This document shows positions 1 through 11,200 of a stretch of DNA of 64,000 nucleotides, piece after piece. Positions within the stretch are counted from its first letter, which is position 1. Each line of letters begins with the position of its first letter. Both the position numbers and the translations under genes were made by a program. The stretch comes from Actinokineospora spheciospongiae. Its GTDB lineage: Bacteria > Actinomycetota > Actinomycetes > Mycobacteriales > Pseudonocardiaceae. The notes under the pieces were generated by a model. That model saw only the letters and a list, made by a program, of their open reading frames with translations. It ran no database searches and was not told the DNA's origin. The stretch is from NCBI RefSeq assembly GCF_000564855.1, contig NZ_AYXG01000039.1, positions 35,370-99,369 on the forward strand, read 5' to 3'.

Positions 1-3000
1 GACCTGTCCGACGACCCGACCGCCGCCGGGCTGGTGGCGCGGGCCAGGGACGCGGTGCTGGGCGCGCACGAGCACCAGGACGTGCCGTTCGAGCACGTCG
101 TCCGGGAACTGGGCGCGGTCGCGGAACCGGACGTGCACCCGGTGTTCCAGACCATGCTCTCGGTGCGGCCGGAGCTGCCCGGGGTCGTCACCGCCGACGG
201 CGTGGAGTACCGGGCGAGCGCGGTCGACACCGGCACCGCGAAGTTCGACCTGTCGGTGGAGGTCGTCGGGATCGACGGCCCCGCGCCCGGCCTGCGCTGG
301 GAGTACCGCACCGAGCTGTTCACCCCCGCCACCGTGGCCGGGTTCGCCGGTCACCTGCGCACCCTGCTCGCCGCGATCGCCGATGCCCCGGCCACCCCGG
401 TGAGCGCGCTGCCGGTGCTGACCGGCGTGCAGCGGGCGGCGGCGGTGGGGCACCGCGCCCCGGCGGGCACGACCGGCGTCCTGACCCGCTGGCGCGCGGC
501 GCTGGCCCGCCACGGAGACCGGACCGCGCTCGTGCAGGGCGACCGGACGCTCACCTACACCGAACTGGCCGACCGCGCGCACGCCCTCGCCGCCCGGTTG
601 CGCGCCGAGGGCGCCGGGCCGGAGTCGTTGGTGGGCCTGCACAGCGTGCGCGGGGTGGACACCGTGGTCGGGCTGTGGGCGACCCTGCTCACCGGCGCCG
701 CCTACCTGCCGCTGGACCCCACGCACCCGCCCGCCCGGCTGCGCCGGATCACCGACGACGCGAACCCGGTCGCCGTCCTCACCGAACCGGCGGCAGGCCC
801 GGCGCCGACGACCGGCGTTCCGGTGCTGGACCTGAACTCCGACCACCTGGCCGATCAACCAGCCGCGACCGACCCGGGCGTGGACCCGCACCCGGAGTCG
901 CTGGCCTACGTCCTCTACACCTCCGGCTCGACCGGCGTGCCCAAGGGCGTGGCGGTCACGCACGCGAACCTGGCGAACCTGCTGCACGCCATGGACGACC
1001 TGCTGGGCACCCCGGAACCGCAGACCTGGCTCGCGCTGACCAGCCCGGCGTTCGACATCTCCGTGGTCGAACTCGTCTGGACGCTGACCACGGGCGCGAC
1101 CGTCGTCCTCCCCGACGCGGGCGACGAGTCGGCGGCCCTGCCCGGGGTCACGCACCTGCAAACCACCCCGTCCTACGCCACCAGGCTCCTCACCCGCGAC
1201 ACCGCCGCGCTGTCCGGCCTCACCACACTGATGCTCGGCGGTGAAGCCATCTCCCCCGCCCTGCGCGAACTCCTGCACCAACTCCCCCACACCAGGCACA
1301 TCAACGGCTACGGACCCACCGAAGCCACCGTCTACGCCACCACCGCACCCATCGACACCACCGCGACCACCACTCCCATCGGCACCGCTGTGCCCGGGAC
1401 CGGCGCGGTCGTGCTGGAGCCGTCGCTGCTGCCCGCACCCGACCACGTGATCGGCCGGTTGCACCTGTCCGGCGCCGGGGTCAGCCGCGGCTACCTGGGC
1501 AACCCCCGGCTCACCGCGCAGCGGTTCCGCCCCGACCCGTACGGCGAGCCGGGCGCGCGGGTGTACGACACCGGGGACCTGGCCCACCGCGACCCGGGCG
1601 GTGTGCTGCACTTCCACGGCCGCGCCGACCAGCAGACCAAGGTCAACGGCTACCGGGTGGAACTCGGCGAGGTGACCGCCGTCCTGGTGCGCCACCCCGC
1701 CGTCCGCTCGGCGCACACCACCCTCGGCCCGGACGGCGACATAGTGTCCTATGTGGTCTGGGCGGGTGAGCCCGCCGCCGACGCGCTGGCCGCCCACCTC
1801 GGCGAGCAGTTGCCCGCCTGGATGCGCCCGGCCCACCTGCTGCCGCTCGACGAACTCCCGCTGACCGTCAACGGCAAGCTCGACACCCGCCGCCTCCCGG
1901 CCCCGACCACCGCCCCCGCGCCGCCCACCCCGCCGCGGACCGCGGCCGAACACCTGGTCGCGGCGCTGTTCGCCGAGCTGCTGGGGGTCCCGGTCGACTC
2001 CACCGCCGACGACTTCTTCCGCCGCGGCGGGCACTCCCTGCTGGCCACCCGACTGGCCGCCCGCCTCGGGCTGCCGCTGCGCGCGGTCTTCGACCACCCC
2101 ACGGTCGGTGCCCTCGCCGCGCACCTCAACACCACCGGGACCGCCCCCACGCCCGCCCGGCGGCCCCGACCCGACCGGCTGCCGCTGTCCCCGGCGCAGC
2201 GCAGGCTGTGGTTCCTGGAACAGCTCGCGCCCGGCGCCTACGCGGTCCCCGTCTCGGTCCGCATCAGCCCCCGGATCGACCACGCCCGGCTCGCCGCCGC
2301 GCTGGACGGCCTGGTGGCGCGGCACGAGGCGCTGCGCACGACGTTCCCGCACGACGCCGACGGCCCGGTGCAGCACATCGCCGAACCCGCGCCGACCCCG
2401 CTGCCCGTGCTCGACGCGGAGCGGGTGGCGGCGTGGCGGGACGCGCCGTTCGACCTCGCCGAGGGGCCGCTGGTGCGGGCGGCGGTCGTCGAGCACGCCG
2501 ACTCGACCGAGCTGCTGCTCGTGCTGCACCACAGCACCTGCGACGGCTGGTCGCTGGACCTGCTGCTGGACGAGCTGGTCGCCACCCTGGACGGCACCCC
2601 GCCGACCGACGAGCCCGCGCAGTGCGCCGACCACACCCTGTGGCAGGCCGACCTCCTCGCGGGCGGCGAGCGCGACCGGCAACTGGGCTACTGGCGGACC
2701 CGGCTCGCCGACCCGCCCGCGGCGCTGCTGCTGCCCACCGACCGCCCGCGCCCCGACGGCCCCACCGTGCACGGCGCGCAGCACACCCACGCCCTGCCCA
2801 CCGAGGTCGCCACAGGTCTACGCGACCTCGCGGCGGCCCACGGCACCACCGTCTTCGCCGCCCTCTACGCCGCCTACACCGTCCTGCTCACCCGCCTCAG
2901 TGGACAGTCCGATGTGGTCGTGGGCACCCCGGTGGCCAACCGCACCGGGACCGAACTGGCCTCCGTCGTCGGCTTCCTGGCGAACACACTGGCCCTGCGC

Positions 3001-5295
3001 ACCCCGGTCGAGCCGTCGACCCCGTTCGCGGCGCTGCTCGACCGCTGCCACCGCACGCTGGTCGAGGCGCAGGAGCACCAGGACCTGCCGTTCGAGGAGA
3101 TCGTCGACGAGCTGCGGCTGCCGCGCGACCACACCCGCAACCCCCTGTTCCAGGCCATGCTCACCCTGCGGCACGAACGCGGCGGGCGCACCGCCGCCGG
3201 GCACGCGATCACCACGGTGGGCGAGGACACCGGCACCGCCAAGGCCGACCTGACCCTGGCCGTGCACCAAGACCCGGCGGGCGGGCTGGAACTGCGCTGG
3301 GAGTACCCGACGGAACTGTTCGACGCGGCCACCGCCGCCCGGTTCGCCGAGTGCTTCACCGTGCTCACCGCCGCCGCGGTCTCCGCACCGGAGACCGCCG
3401 TCGACGCGCTGCCCCTGCTGTCACCCGAGGCCCGCGACCGCGCGATCGCCTCGGGCACCACCGACGCCACGCCCGACGCGCACGTTCTCGTGCTCGACGG
3501 GTTCGCCGCGCGGGTCGCCGAAACCCCGGACGCGGTCGCGCTGCGCGACGACTCCGGCGCGCTGACCTACGGCGAGCTGGACCGCCGCTCCCGCGACCTG
3601 GCCGCGCACCTGCGCGGGCTCGGCGTCGGCCCGGACACCCTGGTCGGCCTGCACGCCCACCGCGGCACCGGCCTGGTGGTCGGGATCGTCGCCATCCTGC
3701 GCGCGGGCGGCGCCTACCTGCCGCTGGACCCGGCGTACCCGCCCGCCCGGGTGCGGGCGATCGTCTCCGACGCCCGCCCGCCGGTGGTGCTGTTCGACGC
3801 GCCACTGCCCGAACTGGCCGGGGTCACCGCGGTCCCGCTGGACCTCCCGCTGCCCACGGCCGACGACCCGGTCACCGTGCACCCGGGGAACCTGGCCTAC
3901 GTCATCTACACCTCCGGTTCCACCGGCACCCCCAAGGGTGTCGCCGTCACCCACGCGAACCTCGCCTCCTCCACGGCGGCTCGGTCGGGCGTCTACGACG
4001 GCCCGGTGCGCGGGTTCGTGCTGGTGTCCTCCCCCGCGTTCGACACCTCCGTGGCGTCGATCTTCTGGAGCCTCACCGCGGGCGCCGAACTGCACCTGCC
4101 CGCAGACGGGGCGCAGCTCGACCTGGATCACCTGGAGTCGTTGCTGCGCAAGCCCTCGGCCAGCCACCTGGTCTGCCTGCCCTCGCTCTGGCGGCTGCTG
4201 CTGGCGCGGTTCGAGGGCGATCCGGGCGCGCTCCGGGTGGTGGCCGTCGCGGGTGAGCCGGTCGACCCGGCGCTGGTGGACCTGCACCACCGGACCTGCC
4301 CGGACGTGGCGCTGTTCAACGAGTACGGGCCGACCGAGAACACCGTCTGGAGCACGGCGGCACGCCTGTCGCCCGGTACCGCCGTGTCGATCGGCGCGCC
4401 GATTCCCGGCTCCGGGGCGCACGTCCTCGACGCCCGGCTGGAGCCCTGCCCGGACGGCGTTGTCGGCGAGGTGTGGCTGACCGGGTCCGGTCTGGCCCGC
4501 GGCTACCTGCGAAATGCGCGGCTCACCGCGAACCGCTTCCGCCCCGACCCGCACGGTGCTCCCGGGACCCGCGCCTACCGGACCGGCGACCTGGCGCACC
4601 GCGCCGCCGACGGGCGGCTGTCCTTCCGCGGCCGGGTCGACGCCCAGGTCAAGATCCGCGGCTACCGGGTCGAACCGGACGAGGTGACCGCGACCCTGCT
4701 GCGCCACCCCGCCGTCTCCGCCGCGCACACGGTGGTGCGCCAAGGCCCGGGCGGTCCCGAACTGGTGGCCTACACCGTCGCCGACACCACCCCGGCCGAG
4801 TTGCGGGCGCACCTGGCCGGGCACCTGCCCGACTGGCTGCGCCCCGCGCACCTGGTCGCACTGCCCGCCCTTCCGTTGACCCCCAACGGCAAAGTCGACG
4901 CCCAAGCCCTGCCCGCGCCGACCCCGGAGTCCGTTGCCGGCGCCGCCCCCACCACCCCCGCCGAGGAGCGGGTGAGCGAGGTGCTGCGGCAGCTACTGGG
5001 CACCGGGGGCATCGGCGTCGACCACAGCTTCTTCGAGCTGGGCGCGCACTCGCTGCTGCTGGTGCAGGCGTGCGAACTGCTGCGGCCGATGCGCGCGGAC
5101 CTGCGGGTGGTCGACCTGTTCCGCTACCCGACCGTCCGCACGCTGGCCGCCTACCTCTCCGGCGGGCCACAGCGGACCGACTCCCCCGCGGTCGACCCCG
5201 GCTCCGGCCGGGCCCGGCTGACCCGCCGCCGCGCCCGCGCCGCGCGGGTGCCCGACCGCACCGAGCCGATGACCGAGCCGATGGAGGCACCGTGA
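1..5295 (+). CDS. Nonribosomal peptide synthetase, 3' part: (C)-A-T-C-A-T
   Basis: The frame is open from base 1, so the start lies outside the window. Counting the first codon as residue 1, I see the end of a condensation domain (to about 150), an adenylation domain (160-620; P-loop YTSGSTGVPKG near 303), a carrier domain with Ser679 in GGHSLL, a condensation domain (720-1140) with HHSTCDG at 843-849, a second adenylation domain (1165-1625; YTSGSTGTPKG near 1300), and a carrier domain with Ser1684 in GAHSLL. An Arg-rich tail ends the protein; there is no thioesterase or epimerase. It would activate and join two amino acids after an upstream unit. The stop overlaps the next start as GTGA. My alignment by eye of the specificity pockets (D-I-V-Q-M-G-G-V-Y and D-T-A-V-A-A-E-V-W) matched no code I could trust, so I name no substrates. 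Confidence 0.97.
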   Translation, partial: DLSDDPTAAGLVARARDAVLGAHEHQDVPFEHVVRELGAVAEPDVHPVFQTMLSVRPELPGVVTADGVEYRASAVDTGTAKFDLSVEVVGIDGPAPGLRWEYRTELFTPATVAGFAGHLRTLLAAIADAPATPVSALPVLTGVQRAAAVGHRAPAGTTGVLTRWRAALARHGDRTALVQGDRTLTYTELADRAHALAARLRAEGAGPESLVGLHSVRGVDTVVGLWATLLTGAAYLPLDPTHPPARLRRITDDANPVAVLTEPAAGPAPTTGVPVLDLNSDHLADQPAATDPGVDPHPESLAYVLYTSGSTGVPKGVAVTHANLANLLHAMDDLLGTPEPQTWLALTSPAFDISVVELVWTLTTGATVVLPDAGDESAALPGVTHLQTTPSYATRLLTRDTAALSGLTTLMLGGEAISPALRELLHQLPHTRHINGYGPTEATVYATTAPIDTTATTTPIGTAVPGTGAVVLEPSLLPAPDHVIGRLHLSGAGVSRGYLGNPRLTAQRFRPDPYGEPGARVYDTGDLAHRDPGGVLHFHGRADQQTKVNGYRVELGEVTAVLVRHPAVRSAHTTLGPDGDIVSYVVWAGEPAADALAAHLGEQLPAWMRPAHLLPLDELPLTVNGKLDTRRLPAPTTAPAPPTPPRTAAEHLVAALFAELLGVPVDSTADDFFRRGGHSLLATRLAARLGLPLRAVFDHPTVGALAAHLNTTGTAPTPARRPRPDRLPLSPAQRRLWFLEQLAPGAYAVPVSVRISPRIDHARLAAALDGLVARHEALRTTFPHDADGPVQHIAEPAPTPLPVLDAERVAAWRDAPFDLAEGPLVRAAVVEHADSTELLLVLHHSTCDGWSLDLLLDELVATLDGTPPTDEPAQCADHTLWQADLLAGGERDRQLGYWRTRLADPPAALLLPTDRPRPDGPTVHGAQHTHALPTEVATGLRDLAAAHGTTVFAALYAAYTVLLTRLSGQSDVVVGTPVANRTGTELASVVGFLANTLALRTPVEPSTPFAALLDRCHRTLVEAQEHQDLPFEEIVDELRLPRDHTRNPLFQAMLTLRHERGGRTAAGHAITTVGEDTGTAKADLTLAVHQDPAGGLELRWEYPTELFDAATAARFAECFTVLTAAAVSAPETAVDALPLLSPEARDRAIASGTTDATPDAHVLVLDGFAARVAETPDAVALRDDSGALTYGELDRRSRDLAAHLRGLGVGPDTLVGLHAHRGTGLVVGIVAILRAGGAYLPLDPAYPPARVRAIVSDARPPVVLFDAPLPELAGVTAVPLDLPLPTADDPVTVHPGNLAYVIYTSGSTGTPKGVAVTHANLASSTAARSGVYDGPVRGFVLVSSPAFDTSVASIFWSLTAGAELHLPADGAQLDLDHLESLLRKPSASHLVCLPSLWRLLLARFEGDPGALRVVAVAGEPVDPALVDLHHRTCPDVALFNEYGPTENTVWSTAARLSPGTAVSIGAPIPGSGAHVLDARLEPCPDGVVGEVWLTGSGLARGYLRNARLTANRFRPDPHGAPGTRAYRTGDLAHRAADGRLSFRGRVDAQVKIRGYRVEPDEVTATLLRHPAVSAAHTVVRQGPGGPELVAYTVADTTPAELRAHLAGHLPDWLRPAHLVALPALPLTPNGKVDAQALPAPTPESVAGAAPTTPAEERVSEVLRQLLGTGGIGVDHSFFELGAHSLLLVQACELLRPMRADLRVVDLFRYPTVRTLAAYLSGGPQRTDSPAVDPGSGRARLTRRRARAARVPDRTEPMTEPMEAP

Positions 5296-8200
5296 CCACG
5301 CACCTGCCCGGTGCCGACCCCACCGAGGCCGCGCCCGCGCCGGAGGCCCCGGTGGACGCCATCGCGGTGGTCGGCATGGCGGGCCGCTTCCCCGGGGCCG
5401 GGGACGTCGGGGCGTTCTGGGCGAACCTGCTCGCCGGGGTCGACTCGGTGACCGACACCCCGGGCGCCGGGCCGCGCGGGGTGCTGGCGGACGCGGAGCT
5501 GTTCGACGCCGGGTTCTTCGGTTTCAGCCCGCTGGAGGCCGAGCGCACCGACCCGCAGCACCGGGTGTTCCTGGAGTGCGTGCACGCGGCCCTCGACGAC
5601 GCCGGGCACGGCGACCCGGCCCGCAGGCCGGTGACCGGGCTGTACGCGGGTTCCGGGTTGAGCACCTACCTGCTCGACGTGCTGGCCAGCCCCCGGCACA
5701 CCGCCGACCTGGACGAGTCGCAGTTGGTCATCGGCTGCGACAAGGACTACCTGGCCACCCGGGTCGCGCACCGGCTCGACCTGCGCGGCCCCGCCGTCGT
5801 GGTGCAGTCGGCGTGCTCGACGTCGCTGGTGGCGGTGCACCTGGCGGTGCAGGCGCTGCTGGCCGGGGAGTGCGACCTGGCGGTGGCGGGCGGGGTGTCG
5901 GTGCGCGGCGGTTCCGCGTCCGCCCTGCCCAGCCGGGGAGATGGCATGGTGTCCCCGGACGGGCGCTGCCGGGCCTTCGACGCGGGCGCCACCGGCATGG
6001 TCTCCGGCGACGGGGTCGGCGCGGTGGTGCTGCGCAGGCTCGACGACGCGCTGGCCGACGGCGACCGGGTGCTGGCGCTGGTGCGCGGGTCGGCGGTCAA
6101 CAACGACGGCGCCGCCAAGGCCGGGTACACCGCGCCCTCGGTCGGCGGTCAGGTCGAGGTCATCCGCGCCGCGCACGCCGCCGCGGGCACCGACCCGGCG
6201 ACCGTCGGGTACGTCGAGGCGCACGGCACCGGCACCCGGCTGGGCGACCCGATCGAGGTGGCCGCGCTGGCCGAGGCGCTGGGGCCGGGCCGCGACTGCG
6301 TGCTGGGCTCGGTGAAGACCAACATCGGCCACCTCGACGCCGCCGCCGGGGTCGCCTCGCTGATCAAGGCCGTGCAGGCGGTGCGCACCCGGGTGGTGCC
6401 CGCGACCCTGCACTTCCGCACCGCCAACCCGGAACTGGGCCTGGCCGAGACTCGGTTCCGGGTCAGCGCCGAGCCGCGCCCGTGGTCCGGGCGGGCCGGG
6501 GTCAGCTCGTTCGGCATCGGCGGCACCAACGCGCACGTGGTGCTGGAGGAGGCGCCCGCGCGCCCCGCGCCCGACGCGCACCGCCCGTGGCAGCTAATCC
6601 CGCTCAGCGCGCGGACCCCGGAGGCGCTGACCGGCGCGGCGGCCCGGCTCGCCGACGCGCTCGCCCCCCTGACCGGCGCTGAGTTCGCCGACGCCGCGCA
6701 CACGCTGCAAACCGGCAGGCAGGCCTTCGGCCACCGGCTCGCCGTGGCCGCCCGCACCGGCGCCGAGGCCGCCGACCGGCTGCGCACCGCTGCGCACTCC
6801 ACTGTGGAGGGTGCGCCGCCGGTCGTCTTCCTGTTCTCGGGGCAGGGGTCGCAGTACCCGGGCATGGGTTCCGGGCTGCGCGAGACCGAACCGGTGTTCC
6901 GCGCCGAGTTCGACGCGTGCGTGGGCATCGCCGCCGACCTGGGCACCGACCTGAGCGCCGCGCTGGCCGACCCGGAGCTGTTGCGGCGCACCGAGTTCAC
7001 CCAGCCCGCGCTGTTCGCCGTGGAGTACGCGCTCGCCCGGCTGTGGGAGTCCTGGGGCGTGCGCCCGGCGGCCGTGGTCGGGCACAGCGTGGGCGAGCTG
7101 GTCGCCGCCTGCGTCGCCGGGGTGCTCACCCGGGAGGACGCGCTGGCCCTGGTCGTCGCCCGGGGCCGGGCCATCGCGGCCTGCCCGCCGGGGGCGATGC
7201 TCGCCGTGGGCGCGGACGACCTGGGGACCTTGCCGCCCGGGGTGGAGGTGGCCGCCGTCAACGCCACCGCGCAGACCACCGTGGCGGGTCCGGCCGACGC
7301 CGTCGCCGCGTTCGCCGAGGACTGCGCCGCCCGGGGCGTCCGCACCCGGCTGCTGCGCACCTCGCACGCCTTCCACACCTCCGCCATGGCCCCCGCCGCC
7401 GCCGAGGTGGCGGCGGTGGCGGCCACCCTGGCGCACGCCCCGGCGCGCATCCCGCTGCACTCCACGGTGACCGGCGAGCCGATGACCGAGGTCGACCCCG
7501 GCTACTGGGGGCGGCAACTGCGCGCCCCGGTCCGCTTCGCCGACGCGGTGGCCCCCGTGCGCGGCCTGCCGATGGTGGAGGTCGGCCCCGGCCGGTCGCT
7601 GTCCGAGCTGGCAGGCCCCGGCGCCCGACAGAGCTTGCCGACCGCGGGCGCCGACCGGCACGACGCGGCCACGCTCGTGGAAACCGCCGCCGCCCTGTGG
7701 TGCGCGGGGGTTCCGCTGGACTGGTCGGGGCTGCACCGAGGTCAGCGCCGCCGCCGCACCGGCCTGCCCGGCTACGCCTTCCAGCGCACCCGCCACACCG
7801 TCCGGGGCGACGCCGCCCCGACACAGGTCATCCGACGCGCGCCCCGGGAGACAGCGCCCCAGGAGGCGTCACCGGAGAGCGCGCCCCGGGAAACAGCGCA
7901 GCGGGAGCCGGGGACGGGCACCGAGCAGGTCGTCGCGGCGGTGTGGGAGCGGCTGCTGGGCGTCGAGGGCGTGACCCGGGACCAGTCGTTCTTCCAGCTC
8001 GGCGGGCACTCGCTGGTCGGGATGCGGGTGCTCGACGAGCTGGCCGCCAAGTTCGGCGTCCGGCTGCCGGTGGCCGCGCTCTACGACCACCCCACCCTGG
8101 GCGAGCTGGCGGGCGCGGTCGACCGCGCGGAGGCGACCGACCTGCCGCCGATCACCGCCGGACCGGTCGACGGCGCACCGCTGACCCCGACCCAGGAGCG

Positions 8201-11200
8201 CTTCTGGCTGCGCCAGCGGGCGGTGCCCGAGGACGTGGCGGGCACGGTGTTCGTCGCGGTCCGGCTGCGCGGCAGGCTCGACCGGGCCGCGCTGGAGCGC
8301 GCCTGCGCCGCCCTCCCGGCCCGGCACGCCGTGCTGCGCGCCCGGTTCGTCGACACCCCGGACGGCCTGCGCCAGGTGGTGCCCGCCGCCGCCGGGCTGC
8401 CGCTGCGCTCGCGCACCGCGAGCACCCCGGCCGAGCTGGAGGACCTGGCCCGCGCCGAGGCCGAGCGCCCGTTCGACCTGACCGCCGAGCCCCCGGTGCG
8501 CGCGCTGCTGGTGAGCCTGCCCGACGACGAGCACGCCCTGATGCTGTCGGTGCACCACATCGCCACCGACGCCGCCTCGAACGCGGTCCTCCTGCACGAC
8601 CTGGCCGCCTGCTACGCCGCCGAGGCGCGCGGCGAGCGCCCCGAGCTGCCCGAACCCGACCTCCAGTTCGCCGACTACGCCCGGTGGCTGCGCGCCCGGC
8701 TGGCCGACGGCGAGCAGGAGCGGGCGGAGGCGCACTGGCGGGCGAGCCTCGACGGCGTGTCCACCGCGGTGCAGCTCCCGGTCGACCGCCCGGCGGGCCG
8801 CACCATCCACTCCGGACGGCTGACCCACCGCACCGCCGACCTGGGCGCGCTCGACGCGTACCGCGCGCGGACCGGGGCGCCGCTGTTCGCCTGCCTGCTG
8901 GGCGCCTTCCAGGTGCTGCTGAGCCGCTACGGCGCCGGGGAGCGGTTCGTGGTGGGCGTGCCGGTGACCGGGCGACGGCTGCCGGAGCTGGAGTCGGTCG
9001 TCGGGCCGCTGTTCGCCACGGTGCCGCTGGTGGCCGACCTGTCCGGCGCACCGGGCTTCGCCGAGGTCGCCGAACGGGTGCGGCACACCGCGGCGGCGGC
9101 CTTCGAGCACGCCGCCGTGCCCGCCGAGCGGTTCCTGCCCGGCCCCTACGACGTGCTCTTCGCCCTCCAGGACACCCCCGCCCCGCCCCCGGACCTGCCC
9201 GGCCTGGGCGTCGAACCGCTGGAGCTGGGCCGTGGCACCGCCCAGTGCGCGCTGACGCTGTCCCTGGTGCGCGAGGGCGGTGGGCTGACCGTGCTGGTGG
9301 ACTACGACACCGCCCGCTTCGACCGCGCGACCGTGGAGGCGCTGCTGGCGCACTACGAGCGCCTGCTGCACACCCTGCCCGACAGCGCGGTCCCCGTGGA
9401 CCGGGTGCCGCTGCTGTCGGAGGACGAGCGCGCGGCGGTCCTGGAATCCCTCGCCGACCACGCCGAGCTGCCGTGGACCACGGAGGCGGTGCACGCGCTC
9501 GTCGCCGCCCAGGTCGAGCGCACCCCGGACGCCACCGCCGTGGTCTTCGGGGACGAGGAGCTGACCTACGCCGAGCTGTGGCGGCGGGTGCTGACCGAGG
9601 CGCGCGGGCTGGTCTCGGCCGGGGTGCGCCGCGGCGAAGTGGTGGCCGTGTGCCTGCCGCGCTCGGCCGAGCTGGTGGTGGCGCTGCTGGCGGTGCTGAC
9701 CGCCGGGGCGGCCTTCCTGCCGCTGGACCCGGCCCACCCGGCTGACCGGCGCCGCCGGATGCTGGCCGACTCCGGGGCCACCCGGCTGATCGGCTCCGAC
9801 CCCGACCTGACCGGGGTGGACCAGCACCGGCCGGGGGCGGGTGCGGACGGGGTGGCGCTGCCCGGGGTGGGCGCGGGCGACCTGGCGTACCTGATGTACA
9901 CCTCGGGGTCGACCGGGGCGCCCAAGGGCGTGGCGGTCGCGCACACCGGGGTGTCGGCGGACCTGGACTGGCGGCGGGCGGTGACCGGGCTCGGCCCGGG
10001 TGACCGGCTGCTGCACACGGTGTCGTTCGCCTTCGACCCGTCGGTGTGGCAGCTCTTCGGCCCGCTGGTGACCGGGGCCGCGGTCGTCGTGGCCGACCAG
10101 GAGACGACCGCCGACGCGACCGCCGTCGTGGAACTGGTCGCCGCGCGCGGGATCACCGTCGCCGACTTCGTCCCGGCCCAGCTCGGCCGGGCGCTGGAAG
10201 TCGCGGACGGGCGGCTGCGCACGCTGCGGCACGTGTTCTGCGGCGGCGAACGGCTCGGCGCGGACCTGGTGGCCCGCTTCCACGCGGCCACCACCGCCAC
10301 CCTGCACAACCAGTACGGCCCGACCGAGGCCACCATCGACACCACCTCGCACGCCCTGCCCCGCGACCGCGCCGAGACCGAGGTGCCGATCGGGCGGCCG
10401 GTGGCGGGCAAGCGGGTCCGCGTGCTCGACGCGCACGGCGAACCGGTGCCCGCGGGCGCGGTCGGCGAGCTGTGGATCGGCGGCACCGGCCTGGCCCTGG
10501 GCTACGCCGGGGCGAGCGGGCAGACCGCGGCCCGGTTCCGGCCGGACCCGTTCGGCGAGCCGGGGTCGCGGATGTACCGCAGCGGTGACCTGGCCCGGCA
10601 CCGGCCGGACGGCACGCTGGAGTTCGCGGGCCGGGTCGACGGGCAGATCAAGGTCAACGGTGTGCGGATCGAGCCCGCCGAGGTCGAGCGGGTGCTGCGG
10701 GCGCACCCGGCGGTGGCCGAGGCGGTCGCGGTGCTGCGCCCGGTGCGCGGCCTGCCCGCCCTCACCGCGTACGTGACCCCCTCGGGTGCCGAGCCGCTGG
10801 ACCCGGCGGCGCTGCGGCCGTTCGTGGCAGGCAGGCTGCCGTCGGCGTTCGTGCCCGCGCACGTGGTGGCCATTCCCGCGCTGCCGCTGAGCCCGACCGG
10901 CAAGGTCGACGTCCGGGCGCTGCCCGAGGTCGATCCCGGTACCGGTGCCCGGACGCCGAAGCCGGGCACGGAGGCGGCGCTGGCGGCGCTGTGGGCCGAG
11001 GCGCTGGGCCTGCCGGAGGTCGCCGCCGACGCGGACTTCTTCCAGCTCGGTGGGGATTCGCTGGTGGCGGTGCGGTTGATCCGCGCCGTGCGCGACCGCT
11101 TCGGCATCACGGTGGCGCTGGGCGACTTCTTCGCCGCCGCCACGGTGGAACGGCTCGCCGAGGCGGTCGAGGCGGGGGCAGACACCCCGCCGCTGCGGCG

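Noticed and set aside
3421..4905. Long open frames antisense to the NRPS and other genes, many over 400 codons
   Set aside because: At this base composition the strand opposite a real gene lacks stops. These frames have Arg/Gly/Pro/His-rich translations with no motifs, while the sense frames carry unbroken domain sequences.
4473..5291. An 819-base upstream extension of the PKS-NRPS gene
   Set aside because: It lies wholly within the last adenylation/carrier part of the previous NRPS gene, in another frame, and has no domain. The GTGA overlap at 5292 is the natural start.
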